A stretch of 64,000 bases of DNA. Source: Actinomadura rayongensis (GTDB lineage: Bacteria; Actinomycetota; Actinomycetes; Streptosporangiales; Streptosporangiaceae). The stretch is from assembly GCF_009831215.1 (NCBI RefSeq), contig NZ_WUTW01000010.1, forward strand, positions 62,001-126,000, read 5' to 3'. The notes beneath the pieces are model-generated. The model made no database searches. It was not told where the DNA came from and saw nothing but the letters and a program-made list of their open reading frames with translations. How positions within the stretch are numbered: the stretch's first letter is position 1; each line of letters starts with the position of its first letter. Below are positions 16,219-24,031 of this stretch, piece after piece. Position numbers and translations under genes: made by a program.

Positions 16219-16918
16219 AGAACAGCTCGGTGAACGCGTCGCGTCCGCGCGGGCGCAGCGGGGTCACGACCGTCCGGTTCCACGCCTCCATCGCCGCCGT
16301 GACGGCCGGGCCGCCGATCTCGTCGGTCGCGTGCGTGATCGCCAGGTGGCTGCCCGGCGGCAGGCGGTCCATGAGGCGGCCGACGATGCTGACGGCGTCC
16401 TCGTCGTCGCCGATGAAGTGCAGCACGCTGATGAGCAGGACCGCGACGGGCGCGTCGAGGTCCAGGGACCGTCCGGCCAGCGACAGGACGCGCCCGGGCT
16501 CGCGCAGGTCGCCGTCGAGGTAGGCGCAGGAGCCGGGCGCCGTCGAGGTGAGCAGCGCGCGGGCGTGCGCGAGGACGGCCGGGTCGTTGTCCACGTACAC
16601 GACCCGCGACTCCGGCGCGATGCCCTGCGCGACCTCGTGGACGTTCGGGGCCGTCGGCATCCCCGTCCCGATGTCGAGGAACTGCCGGATCCCGGCGTCG
16701 CGGGCGAGGTGGGCGACGGCGCGGTGCATGAACGCGCGTCCGGCGCGGGCCATCGCGACGACGTGCGGGAACGTCCGCTCCACCTGGTCGCCCAGCTCGC
16801 GGTCGACCTTGTAGTTGTCCTTGCCGCCGAGCCAGTGGTCCCAGACGCGGGCGGAATGGGGCCGCGTCGTGTCGATGCGGTCCGCCGCCGTCGCGGGCGG
16901 CGGGGGCTCGGGCGCCAT
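16091..16918 (-). CDS. SAM-dependent methyltransferase, PF04672 family
   Basis: 275 residues. The whole family signature is seen: ARVWDHWLGGKDNYKVDRELG (about 23-43), FLDIGTGMPT (SAM-binding motif I), VVYVDNDPAVLAHARALL (acidic motif II), AVLLISVLHFI, and a C-terminal FFTRLGLELVEPGVV. These proteins (DUF574/Methyltransf_19) are very numerous in actinomycetes and no physiological substrate is established. The 3' end overlaps the MFS gene by 128 nt in convergent orientation. The start at 16918 is an ATG shortly before the conserved region. Confidence 0.9.
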   Translation of the reverse strand: MAPEPPPPATAADRIDTTRPHSARVWDHWLGGKDNYKVDRELGDQVERTFPHVVAMARAGRAFMHRAVAHLARDAGIRQFLDIGTGMPTAPNVHEVAQGIAPESRVVYVDNDPAVLAHARALLTSTAPGSCAYLDGDLREPGRVLSLAGRSLDLDAPVAVLLISVLHFIGDDEDAVSIVGRLMDRLPPGSHLAITHATDEIGGPAVTAAMEAWNRTVVTPLRPRGRDAFTELFFTRLGLELVEPGVVSPPHWRPGASAAPHQPDVPYWVGVARKP

Positions 16919-17006
16919 GCGGGGGTCCTGTCTGCGGTCACCGGGCGGAACTCACGCCGATCATAAGTCGCCGCCCACCCCTCCACGTCCCCCGCCCGTG
17001 CCGTTC

Positions 17007-17594
17007 TCAGCGCCCGTGCGCGCGACGGCGGTAGTAGGCGTAGGTCACCGCCGCGAGCAGCGGGCCCCACAGGATCAGCGGCACGTAGCAGGCGAGCGCG
17101 AGGACGCCGCGCCAGTCGTGGACGTTCAGCGGGCTCGTTCCCCCGTCCGCGCCGCGCGGCGCCCGGCCGAACGCCAGGCCCGCCAGCAGGGCCGTCCACA
17201 GGACGGTCAGTGCGGCGGACCCGACCGCGCCCGGGACCACGGCGAGGCCGGTCGGCACGCGGCGGCCCCGCCAGAACGGCACCCAGCGCGGGAAGACCTC
17301 GCCCCACGCCGCGACGAGCCCGACCGCCGTGAACGCGAGAAGCTCCGACACGACCGACAGCCCGAGGACGTACAGCTCCAGCGGAACCGGGCCCGGGCCG
17401 TCCCAGCCGTCCATCCCGTCGGCGACCGGCAGATGGAGGACGCAGACGGCGACCCGCCACGCGCTCGACGGCAGCACCACGAGCGGCACCGCGAACGCGG
17501 CGACGCGCGCCCACCGCGGCACGCCGGCCACGGGCCGATGCGCGACGACCCAGGCCGAGCGCACCCGGCCGCGAGACTCAGTGACAACGCTCAT
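17007..17594 (-). CDS. Four-helix integral membrane protein, unknown function
   Basis: 195 residues from the ATG at 17594 (MSVVTESRGRV); a longer frame upstream has no membrane-protein composition and I do not use it. Four hydrophobic segments are seen (about 24-46, 65-88, 105-130, 160-185), with the short loop LNVHDWRGVLALACYVPLIL before the last. I recognise no family motif. It is a solitary minus-strand gene between the methyltransferase and the short tandem repeat. Confidence 0.65.
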   Translation of the reverse strand: MSVVTESRGRVRSAWVVAHRPVAGVPRWARVAAFAVPLVVLPSSAWRVAVCVLHLPVADGMDGWDGPGPVPLELYVLGLSVVSELLAFTAVGLVAAWGEVFPRWVPFWRGRRVPTGLAVVPGAVGSAALTVLWTALLAGLAFGRAPRGADGGTSPLNVHDWRGVLALACYVPLILWGPLLAAVTYAYYRRRAHGR

Positions 17595-17696
17595 GCGTCC
17601 GAGAATCACCGACCACGCCGCCCCGGTCCTCGCCCGCCAGACCGAACCACCTCCCCCACACGGGCCAAACACCGCGCACCGAACGCCGCGGGCCTG

Positions 17697-17774
17697 ACGG
17701 CGCGGGCGGACGGCGCGGGCGGACAGCGCGGGCGGACAGCGCGGGCGGACAGCGCGGGCGGACAGCGCGGGCGG
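17697..17774. repeat. 13-bp tandem repeat, six units
   Basis: Six exact-length units of ACAGCGCGGGCGG (the first two read ACGG instead of ACAG) run head to tail, 78 bp in total. They lie between the starts/ends of the membrane protein gene and the MFS gene, 11 nt from the MFS stop. Probably a slippage-generated microsatellite; a terminator-like role is not evident. Confidence 0.85.
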
Positions 17775-17784
17775 GCGGTGGGGG

Positions 17785-19008
17785 TCAGGTGTCGTGGTGG
17801 GCGGCTACGGCCAGTGGGGGGCGTGCGCCGGTGGGGGGTGGGACGGGGCGGAGGAGGCGTGCGGCGGTCAGGACGGTCAGCAGGGCCAGTGCGCCGCCCG
17901 CCGCCGCGCCCGCGAACGCGCCGGGCACGCCCGCGAGGTCCTGGCCGAAGCCGGCGGCGAACGAGCCGAGCGAACTGCCCGCGCCGACGGCGGCGACGAT
18001 CCACGCGAACGCCTCGGTGACCGTCCCGGCCGGGGCGAGGCGGTCCACCAGCGAGAAGCAGCAGGCCAGGGACGGCGCGAGGAACACGCCGCTGCCGAAC
18101 GCGAGCACCAGCATCACCGGCAGCGGCGGCGCCCACGCGAGCGGGAGGTAGCCGGCCGCGAGCGCCGCGAGCAGCCACGGCAGCCGCGCCGCCGGGTCCC
18201 GGGTGAACGACAGCGCGCCGTAGACCAGGCCGCCGGTCAGCGCGCCCGCCGCCATCGCGGCGAGGAGCAGGCCGGACGCCTCCGCCCGTCCGGCGCGCTC
18301 GGCGTAGGCGACGACCGCGACCGCGTACACGCCGAGCGCGACGCCCGCGAACGCCAGCGCGAGCAGCAGCCGCCGCAGGCCCGGCGAGCGCAGCGGCCCG
18401 GCCCAGTCCGCCGCGCGGTCCGCGCCGCGCCAGCGCCGCGACGGCCGCGAGCCCGCGACGACGAGCGTCCCGGCGACGCCGAGCACGCCGGTCAGCAGCA
18501 GCGCGGCGGACGTCGACCACGCGGCGGCGGCCACGACGAGCAGCGGCCCGACGGTGAACAGCACCTCCTGCGCGGCGGCGTCCAGCGCGTAGGCGACCTG
18601 CACCTGGCCGGGGTCGCGCAGCACGTCCGGCCACAGCGCGCGCAGGCCCGCCTCCAGCGGCGGCGTCGCGAACCCGGCGACGACCACGGCGGCCGTCGCG
18701 ACGGGCAGCGGACGCGCGCCGACGCCCGCGAGCACCGCGTACCCGGCGGCGGCCACCAGCGCCGCCGGGATCAGCACCCGCGCCTGCCCGTGCCGGTCCA
18801 TCGCGCGGCCGAGCACCGGCTGGCCCGCCGCCATCGCGAGGCCGGAGACGGCGGCGAGCGTCCCGGCGAGCGGGTAGCCGCCGTGGCCCGCGCGGACGTG
18901 CAGGACGATCGCGAGCACCGCCATCCCGTTGGGCAGCCGGCCGAGTAGCGTGCCGCCGATCAGCCGCGCGGCGTAGGGCGTGCGCAGGAAGTGGACGTAG
19001 GCGAGCAT
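17785..19008 (-). CDS. MFS transporter
   Basis: 407 residues, about 12 membrane segments. ARLIGGTLLGRLPNGM at helix 1, the A-like loop GQPVLGRAMDRHGQARVL between helices 2 and 3, and a long central loop with RPSRRWRGADR separate the two halves. Proteins of this type (YfiS/YbfB-like) usually export small molecules or drugs. The next gene upstream is a divergent LacI regulator 173 nt away, which may control it through the dyads in that gap. Substrate unknown. The C-terminus is a hydrophilic tail ending AAHHDT. Confidence 0.85.
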   Translation of the reverse strand: MLAYVHFLRTPYAARLIGGTLLGRLPNGMAVLAIVLHVRAGHGGYPLAGTLAAVSGLAMAAGQPVLGRAMDRHGQARVLIPAALVAAAGYAVLAGVGARPLPVATAAVVVAGFATPPLEAGLRALWPDVLRDPGQVQVAYALDAAAQEVLFTVGPLLVVAAAAWSTSAALLLTGVLGVAGTLVVAGSRPSRRWRGADRAADWAGPLRSPGLRRLLLALAFAGVALGVYAVAVVAYAERAGRAEASGLLLAAMAAGALTGGLVYGALSFTRDPAARLPWLLAALAAGYLPLAWAPPLPVMLVLAFGSGVFLAPSLACCFSLVDRLAPAGTVTEAFAWIVAAVGAGSSLGSFAAGFGQDLAGVPGAFAGAAAGGALALLTVLTAARLLRPVPPPTGARPPLAVAAHHDT

Positions 19009-19120
19009 CCGGCCCCCGAGGCGGCGTAGTTACCGGCGAGTCATACGTATTACTTGATGCGCCCTACCAAACCACCGCGAAGGCGTGTACAGCCATGTAA
19101 TTCTGCACAGACTCCAGAAC

Positions 19121-19134
19121 TGACACCTGTGTCA
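19121..19134. promoter_or_regulatory. Inverted repeat in the MFS/LacI divergent promoter region
   Basis: TGACACCTGTGTCA is a perfect 6-bp dyad with a two-base centre, 47 nt before the LacI start. A second small palindrome, ATACGTAT, lies at 19042-19049 close to the MFS start. Either could be the LacI protein's operator; neither is the classic central-CG LacI type. Confidence 0.4.
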
Positions 19135-19180
19135 AGGCCGTAACCTGGACGTCGTCGGCACGTCGTCGAGGGAGGCCCCG

Positions 19181-20182
19181 TTGCACGCCACCGGCGGCCC
19201 CGCCGCGCGTCCGACGAGCCGGGACGTCGCGCGGGCGGCCGGGGTCTCGCAGTCCACGGTGTCGCTCGTCCTCGGCGGGAAGTGGACCGGCCGCGTCTCC
19301 CCCGCCACCGCCGCCGTCGTGCAGGACGCCGCGGGCCGCCTCGGCTACCGGCCGAACCGCGCGGCGCGCAGCCTGCGGCTCGGCACGGCCCGGACGGTCC
19401 TGTTCCTCGTGCCGTCGATCGTCCCGTTCTTCGGCGCCGTCTACGACGGTGCGGCGCGGGTCGCCGCGCGGCACGGGTTCGGGGTCGTCCTGTACCCGTG
19501 GCCGGACGGCGCCGGGCCCGCCGGAAGCCCGTTCGCCGCGTCCGAGGAGGCGATCGACGGGGTCCTCGTGTCGTCGGTCGGGCCGGACGTCCCCGCGGGG
19601 TTCGGCGGCCTCCCGCTCGTCCTGCTCGACAGCGACCCCGCCGGGCCCGTCCCGACCGTGGCGTTCGCCGTCGAGGACGGGATGCGCGCGGTCGTCGCCC
19701 ATCTCGCGGCGCTCGGCCACCGCCGCTTCGGGCACGTCGCGGCGGCGCTGGACCAGTGGACGTTCCACGCGCGCGGCGCCGCCCTCGCCGCCGCCGTGGA
19801 CGCGCTGCCGGGCGGCTCGTGGACGCGCGCCGCCGCCGCGCTGGACGTCGCGGCGGCCCGGGACGCGGCGGGCGCGCTGCTGGACGGCCCGTCCCGCCCC
19901 ACCGCGCTGGTCTGCGACGACGACGTGATGGCCGCCGGCGCCTACAAGGCGGCCCGGCTGCGCGGCCTCGCGGTCCCCGGCGACGTGTCGGTCACCGGAT
20001 TCGACGACGAGCAGCTCGCCACCGCGCTGGAGCCGGAGCTGACGACCGTCCGGCTGCCCGCCGGGGACCTCGGCGCGCGCGGCATGACGGCGCTGCTCGA
20101 CCTGCTCGACGGGCGGCGCCCCGCGTCCGTCGCGCTGCCCGGCGCGCTGGTCGTGCGGGCGTCCACCGCCCCGCCGCGCTAG
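19181..20182 (+). CDS. LacI family transcriptional regulator
   Basis: 333 residues from a TTG start preceded by GGGAGG. The N-terminal headpiece is standard: TSRDVARAAGVSQSTVSLVL, then RVSPATAAVVQDAAGRLGYRPN and the hinge ARSLRLGTART. The periplasmic-binding-protein-like core follows, with the C-terminal GDVSVTGFDDEQLATAL and LTTVRLP typical of sugar-sensing members. It is divergent from the MFS transporter gene, the most likely target. The ligand cannot be deduced. Confidence 0.9.
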   Translation: MHATGGPAARPTSRDVARAAGVSQSTVSLVLGGKWTGRVSPATAAVVQDAAGRLGYRPNRAARSLRLGTARTVLFLVPSIVPFFGAVYDGAARVAARHGFGVVLYPWPDGAGPAGSPFAASEEAIDGVLVSSVGPDVPAGFGGLPLVLLDSDPAGPVPTVAFAVEDGMRAVVAHLAALGHRRFGHVAAALDQWTFHARGAALAAAVDALPGGSWTRAAAALDVAAARDAAGALLDGPSRPTALVCDDDVMAAGAYKAARLRGLAVPGDVSVTGFDDEQLATALEPELTTVRLPAGDLGARGMTALLDLLDGRRPASVALPGALVVRASTAPPR

Positions 20183-20215
20183 CAAACCGGTGCCCCCGGC
20201 GGCGGGGCGCTTGTC

Positions 20216-20293
20216 AGCGTCCTGGAGAAGGCCGGGTTCCGGCTCGCCGAGGACGACGGCGCGGTGCTCACCTACCGCGCCGAGCCGGGCTGA
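20216..20293 (+). pseudogene. C-terminal remnant of a GNAT acetyltransferase
   Basis: The stretch directly after the LacI gene reads, in one frame, SVLEKAGFRLAEDDGAVLTY and then RAEPG and a stop. VLEKAGF is the closing strand-helix motif of GNAT acetyltransferases. No acetyl-CoA-binding loop or earlier domain is found upstream, where the LacI gene begins at once. It looks like the residue of a gene mostly deleted when its neighbours came together. The call rests on about 25 codons. Confidence 0.4.
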
Positions 20294-20321
20294 CCGGGAC
20301 GGTGGAAGCGGCGCATCCGGG

Positions 20322-20327
20322 TATAAG
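20322..20327 (+). promoter_or_regulatory. Possible -10 element of a leaderless CorA transcript
   Basis: TATAAG ends 7 nt before the CorA ATG at 20335. That is the usual distance from a -10 hexamer to the transcription start, and no Shine-Dalgarno sequence is seen, so the mRNA may begin at the start codon. No convincing -35 element is found. Confidence 0.3.
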
Positions 20328-20334
20328 GGACGCC

Positions 20335-21342
20335 ATGACCTCCGACCCGTCCCAGGTCCGCACGCGTCAGTGGCGCGGCGGGAAGACCACGGCGGACGAC
20401 TTCCCGCTCACCGAACTGCGCGACCGCGTCGCCCCCGACGACGCCGCCGTCTGGGTGGACCTGCGCGCCCCGTCCCACGACGACCTGCGGCTCGTCGCCG
20501 ACGTGCTCGGCCTCGACCACGTCGCGCTGGAGGACGCCGTCACCCGCCGGGAGCGCACCAAGCTCGACCGCTACGACGGCTACATCTTCCTCAACCTCTA
20601 CGCCGCGTCCGCGACGAAGGGGCGGCTCGCGCTGCACGAGGTGTCGGCGTTCGTCTGCGACCGGGCGCTCGTCACCGTCCGCGACGACGACGCGTTCGAC
20701 ATGGACGGGCTCGTCCGGCGCTGGGACGACGACCTCGGGATGTGGAGCCGGGGCGTGGCCGACGAGGCGGAGAACGTCCGGTCCCTGCTGCTGTACGGGC
20801 TGCTCGACCAGGTCGTGGACGGCCAGCTCGACGCCGTCCAGGCCCTGGACGACGAGACCGACGCCGTGGAGGAGCTGGTCTTCGACGACGCGCCGCAGGG
20901 CCGCGAGATCCAGCACCGCAGCTTCCGGCTCCGCAAGAACCTCGCCGCGCTGCGCCGCGTCGCGCTGCCGATGCGGGAGATCCTGAGCACGCTGCTGCGC
21001 CGCGACACCGAACTCGTCCCGAACACGATGCGGCCGTACTACCAGGACGTCTACGACCACGCGCTGCACGTCGGCGAGTGGACCGACGGGCTGCGCGACC
21101 TCGTCGCCGACCTGCTCGAAACCCGCATCGCGCTCCAGGACAACCGGCTCAACGAGGTGATGAAGAAGGTCACGAGCTGGGCCGCGATCATCGCCGTCCC
21201 GACCGCCGTGACCGGGTTCTTCGGGCAGAACCTAGCCTTCCCCGGCCGGGACGCGACGTCCGGTTTCGTGGTCAGCTCCGTCGTGCTGGTGCTGCTCGGC
21301 GTCGGGCTCTACGGCGTGTTCAAGCGGAACGACTGGCTCTGA
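20335..21342 (+). CDS. CorA-like divalent cation transporter
   Basis: 335 residues. The soluble N-terminal alpha/beta domain and long helices (for example FRLRKNLAALRRVALPMREIL) precede two C-terminal membrane segments (about 280-302 and 310-330). CorA proteins form inner-membrane pentamers that take up Mg2+, Co2+ or Ni2+. The usual GMN selectivity triplet between the two helices reads GQN here (297-299, in GFFGQNLAFPG), a variant I believe is frequent among actinobacterial homologues. The protein ends FKRNDWL, the conserved basic tail. The start is the ATG at 20335; the long frame running in from the LacI region is a shadow. Confidence 0.88.
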   Translation: MTSDPSQVRTRQWRGGKTTADDFPLTELRDRVAPDDAAVWVDLRAPSHDDLRLVADVLGLDHVALEDAVTRRERTKLDRYDGYIFLNLYAASATKGRLALHEVSAFVCDRALVTVRDDDAFDMDGLVRRWDDDLGMWSRGVADEAENVRSLLLYGLLDQVVDGQLDAVQALDDETDAVEELVFDDAPQGREIQHRSFRLRKNLAALRRVALPMREILSTLLRRDTELVPNTMRPYYQDVYDHALHVGEWTDGLRDLVADLLETRIALQDNRLNEVMKKVTSWAAIIAVPTAVTGFFGQNLAFPGRDATSGFVVSSVVLVLLGVGLYGVFKRNDWL

Positions 21343-21345
21343 GCC

Positions 21346-22968
21346 TCACGACGCCGCGCGCAGGAACGCCGCCGCGACGGGCGCCGCCGCCTCGGCCCCG
21401 GTGCCGCCGCCCTCGATCACCACGGCGAACGCCAGGTCGCCCCGGTAGCCGATGAACCAGGCGTGCGTGGGCGGGTTCGTCCCGGAGCCGAACTCGGCGG
21501 TGCCGGTCTTGCCCGCCGTCCCGGACGGGAAGTCCACCCCGCGCGCCGTTCCCTCGCTGACGACGGCGGGCATCAGCGTGTGCAGGGCGCGCTTGACGGC
21601 GGGGTCGAGGGCATGGGGCGGCTCGGGCTTGCGTCCGCCCGCGTCCACGGCCTGCGAGACGAGGCCCGGCGCCACGATGCGCGGCGACCGCCAGGTGCCC
21701 GCCGCCGCGGCGCCCGCGACGGCCGCCATGTTGAGCGGGCTCGTCAGCACCTCGCCCTGCCCGAACGCGGCGGCGGCGAGGCCGGTCGCGTCGGCGGTGG
21801 CGGGGAACGCGGCGCGGACGGCGGGCAGCCCGCCGATGATCGGCGCGTTGAACCCGAACTGCGCGGCGACCTGCGCCAGCCGCTTCTCACCGAGCCGGTC
21901 CACGGCGAGCTTGGCGAACGTCGTGTTGCAGGAGTGCGCGAACGCCTCCCGGAGCGGGACGGTCCCGAACTTCTCGTACTCGCTGTTCTTGAACGTCCGG
22001 CCGCCGATGGACACCGTCGCCGGGCACGCGACCGGCGTGCCCGCGCCCATCCCGCCCGCGACCAGCGCCGCCGCCGTGACGACCTTGAACGTCGAGCCGG
22101 GCGGGTAGCGGCCCATCAGCGCCCGGTTGTAGCCGCCGGGCTTGTTGGCGACCGCCAGGATCTCCCCGGTGGACGGGCGGAGCGCGACGAGCGAGGCGGG
22201 CTTGTCCACGTCGGCGAGCGCGGCGGACGCGGCCCGCTGCGCCTTCGCGTCGATCGTGGTCGTGAGCGGCGTGCCGTCCTTGCCGCCGAAGCGCTGGAGG
22301 GTCTTCACTACGGCGCCGGAACCGTCGACGATCTGGACGGCCAGCGCGGGCGTCCCGGCGAGCCGCCGCTCGTACTGGCGCTGGAGGCCGTCGGTGCCGA
22401 CCAGGTCGCCCTTCTTGTAGGGGGCGCCGATCTTGCGGGCGTCGTCGGCCGTGGCGGGCGCGGTCGTCCCGGCGAGCTGGCCCGCCGAGCCCGGGCCGCT
22501 CAGCGTCGTGCCGTCGGCAGCGTGGACGGCCGCCCGCGACGGCCACGCGCGCGAGGTCTTCAGCCGCTGGCCGTCCTTGAGGCCGGGGTAGAGGATCTCC
22601 GGCGTCCAGGCCACGCGCCACTTGCCACCGGACTTGGTGAACGGCAGGACGCCCGTGTACGACCACGTCCGGTTCCCGGCGAGCGTGAAGGTGGCCTCGA
22701 AGGACACGGTTCTGTCGCCCGTGGACGCGACGGTGTAGACCTGCCGTGACGCCGCCATGTCGTCGTGCGCCGCGCCCAGCCGCCGCGCGAGGTCGGGCGG
22801 GGCGCCCTCGGTCAGCGCCGCCACGGCCGGGAAGTCGCCGCGCGTCCACGCGGCGAGGTAGCGGCGGGCGGTGTCGCCCGGGCCGTCGTCCTTGCGCAGG
22901 AGCCAGAACGCTCCCCCGCCCGCCAGCACCACCGCAATCGCCGCGATCACGAGCCAGGCCCGCCGCAT
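21346..22968 (-). CDS. Penicillin-binding protein with MecA-N-like domain (class B transpeptidase)
   Basis: 540 residues from the ATG at 22968. A membrane anchor (about 5-23) is followed by an NTF2-like MecA-N region (YLAAWTRGDFPAVAALTEG), a dimerisation-type segment (PSRAAVHAADGTTL), and the transpeptidase domain. Catalytic motifs are all present: STFK with Ser292, SCN at about 346-348 and KTG at about 487-489. The protein acts outside the membrane and cross-links peptidoglycan. It is divergent from a LysR regulator coupled to a beta-lactamase-like gene. MecA-N-type enzymes include low-affinity PBPs, but resistance cannot be inferred from sequence alone. Confidence 0.92.
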   Translation of the reverse strand: MRRAWLVIAAIAVVLAGGGAFWLLRKDDGPGDTARRYLAAWTRGDFPAVAALTEGAPPDLARRLGAAHDDMAASRQVYTVASTGDRTVSFEATFTLAGNRTWSYTGVLPFTKSGGKWRVAWTPEILYPGLKDGQRLKTSRAWPSRAAVHAADGTTLSGPGSAGQLAGTTAPATADDARKIGAPYKKGDLVGTDGLQRQYERRLAGTPALAVQIVDGSGAVVKTLQRFGGKDGTPLTTTIDAKAQRAASAALADVDKPASLVALRPSTGEILAVANKPGGYNRALMGRYPPGSTFKVVTAAALVAGGMGAGTPVACPATVSIGGRTFKNSEYEKFGTVPLREAFAHSCNTTFAKLAVDRLGEKRLAQVAAQFGFNAPIIGGLPAVRAAFPATADATGLAAAAFGQGEVLTSPLNMAAVAGAAAAGTWRSPRIVAPGLVSQAVDAGGRKPEPPHALDPAVKRALHTLMPAVVSEGTARGVDFPSGTAGKTGTAEFGSGTNPPTHAWFIGYRGDLAFAVVIEGGGTGAEAAAPVAAAFLRAAS

Positions 22969-23083
22969 CCCGTCCCCCGTCCGTCTGTGGATCCCCCGGC
23001 GGACAGGACACCAGGTCGGCGGCGATTTGTCCAAGATTCATATGGTTCTCGGTTGTATACCGGATTTGATATCGTCGCTGGCC
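22969..23083. promoter_or_regulatory. Divergent promoter region, PBP and LysR genes
   Basis: The 115-bp gap contains an AT-rich stretch (about 23036-23075) unlike its surroundings, with ATAT near both ends and TTGTATACCGG in the middle. LysR proteins usually bind such imperfect dyads (T-N11-A type) between divergent genes. I cannot define one clean operator. Confidence 0.35.
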
Positions 23084-24031
23084 GTGAACCTCGTCGGCCA
23101 TCTGCGGTGCTTCGTCGCGGTCGCCGAGGAACTGCACTTCGGCCGGGCCGCCGAACGGCTCGGCATGGCCCAGCCGCCGCTCAGCCAGCGGATCCGGCGG
23201 CTGGAGAGCGAACTCGGCGTCACGCTGTTCGACCGGTCCAGCCGCCGCGTCGTCCCGACCCCCGCCGGACGGCTCCTGCTGGACGACGCCCGCGAACTCC
23301 TCGCCCTCGCCGACCGCGTCCACACGCTCGGCGACCGCGTCCGGCAGAGCGCGGACGGCGCGCTGCGCGCCGGGATCCCCGCCGGGCTCGGCGGCGGCGT
23401 CGTCGCCGCGCTCATCGCCGCGTTCCGCGCCCGGCGGCCCGCCGTCCGGCTGGACCTGCGCGAGACCCCGACCGCCCAGCAGGCCGCCGCGCTCGCCGAC
23501 GGCACCCTGGACGCCGGCGTGCTGCGCCACCCCTGCGACACGCGCGGCCTCGCGCTCGGCCCGATGCTCGGCCAGCGGATCGGCGCGCTGCTGCCCGCCG
23601 CCGACGCCCCCGCCGAACCCCGGCTCGGCGACCTCGCGGGGCGCGACCTCGTCCTGTTCCCCCGCGACGAGGCGCCCGGCAGCCACGACGAATGGCTCGC
23701 CGCGTGCCGCCGCGACGGCTACGACCCGCCCGCCGTCCACACCGCGCGGCGCGCCGAGTTCGCGCTCGGGCTCGTCCTGTCCGGGACGGCCGTCGCGCTC
23801 GTCCCCGAACCGGCCGCCGTCCCGCCCGGCACCGCGTGGCGGGCGCTCGCCGGGGACCCGATCGTCTGGCGGACGTCCTGCGCCTGGCGCGCCGACGGCG
23901 CGGACCCGGCCGTCGCCGACTTCGCCGCCGTCGCCACCGCCGTGCTGCGCGCCGAGGCCGGCATGACCCCGCTCGGCGCCGGCCCGCTCCGCCGCGTCGA
24001 GTTCCGCCCGTCCTCGGGGTTCCTCGCGTGA
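23084..24031 (+). CDS. LysR family regulator
   Basis: 315 residues from a GTG at 23084, chosen because the conserved LysR N-terminus (LVGHLRCFVAVAEELHFGRA) begins right there; a TTG 18 nt upstream is an alternative. The winged helix shows AERLGMAQPPLSQRIRRLES and FDRSSRRVVPTPAG. The remaining part is the two-lobed co-inducer domain, with ALLPAADAPAEP and a C-terminal tail. Its stop overlaps the beta-lactamase-like gene's GTG as GTGA, so the two are translated together. It is divergent from the PBP gene. The layout recalls AmpR-type control but with the enzyme gene downstream of, not divergent from, the regulator. Confidence 0.9.
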   Translation: MNLVGHLRCFVAVAEELHFGRAAERLGMAQPPLSQRIRRLESELGVTLFDRSSRRVVPTPAGRLLLDDARELLALADRVHTLGDRVRQSADGALRAGIPAGLGGGVVAALIAAFRARRPAVRLDLRETPTAQQAAALADGTLDAGVLRHPCDTRGLALGPMLGQRIGALLPAADAPAEPRLGDLAGRDLVLFPRDEAPGSHDEWLAACRRDGYDPPAVHTARRAEFALGLVLSGTAVALVPEPAAVPPGTAWRALAGDPIVWRTSCAWRADGADPAVADFAAVATAVLRAEAGMTPLGAGPLRRVEFRPSSGFLA

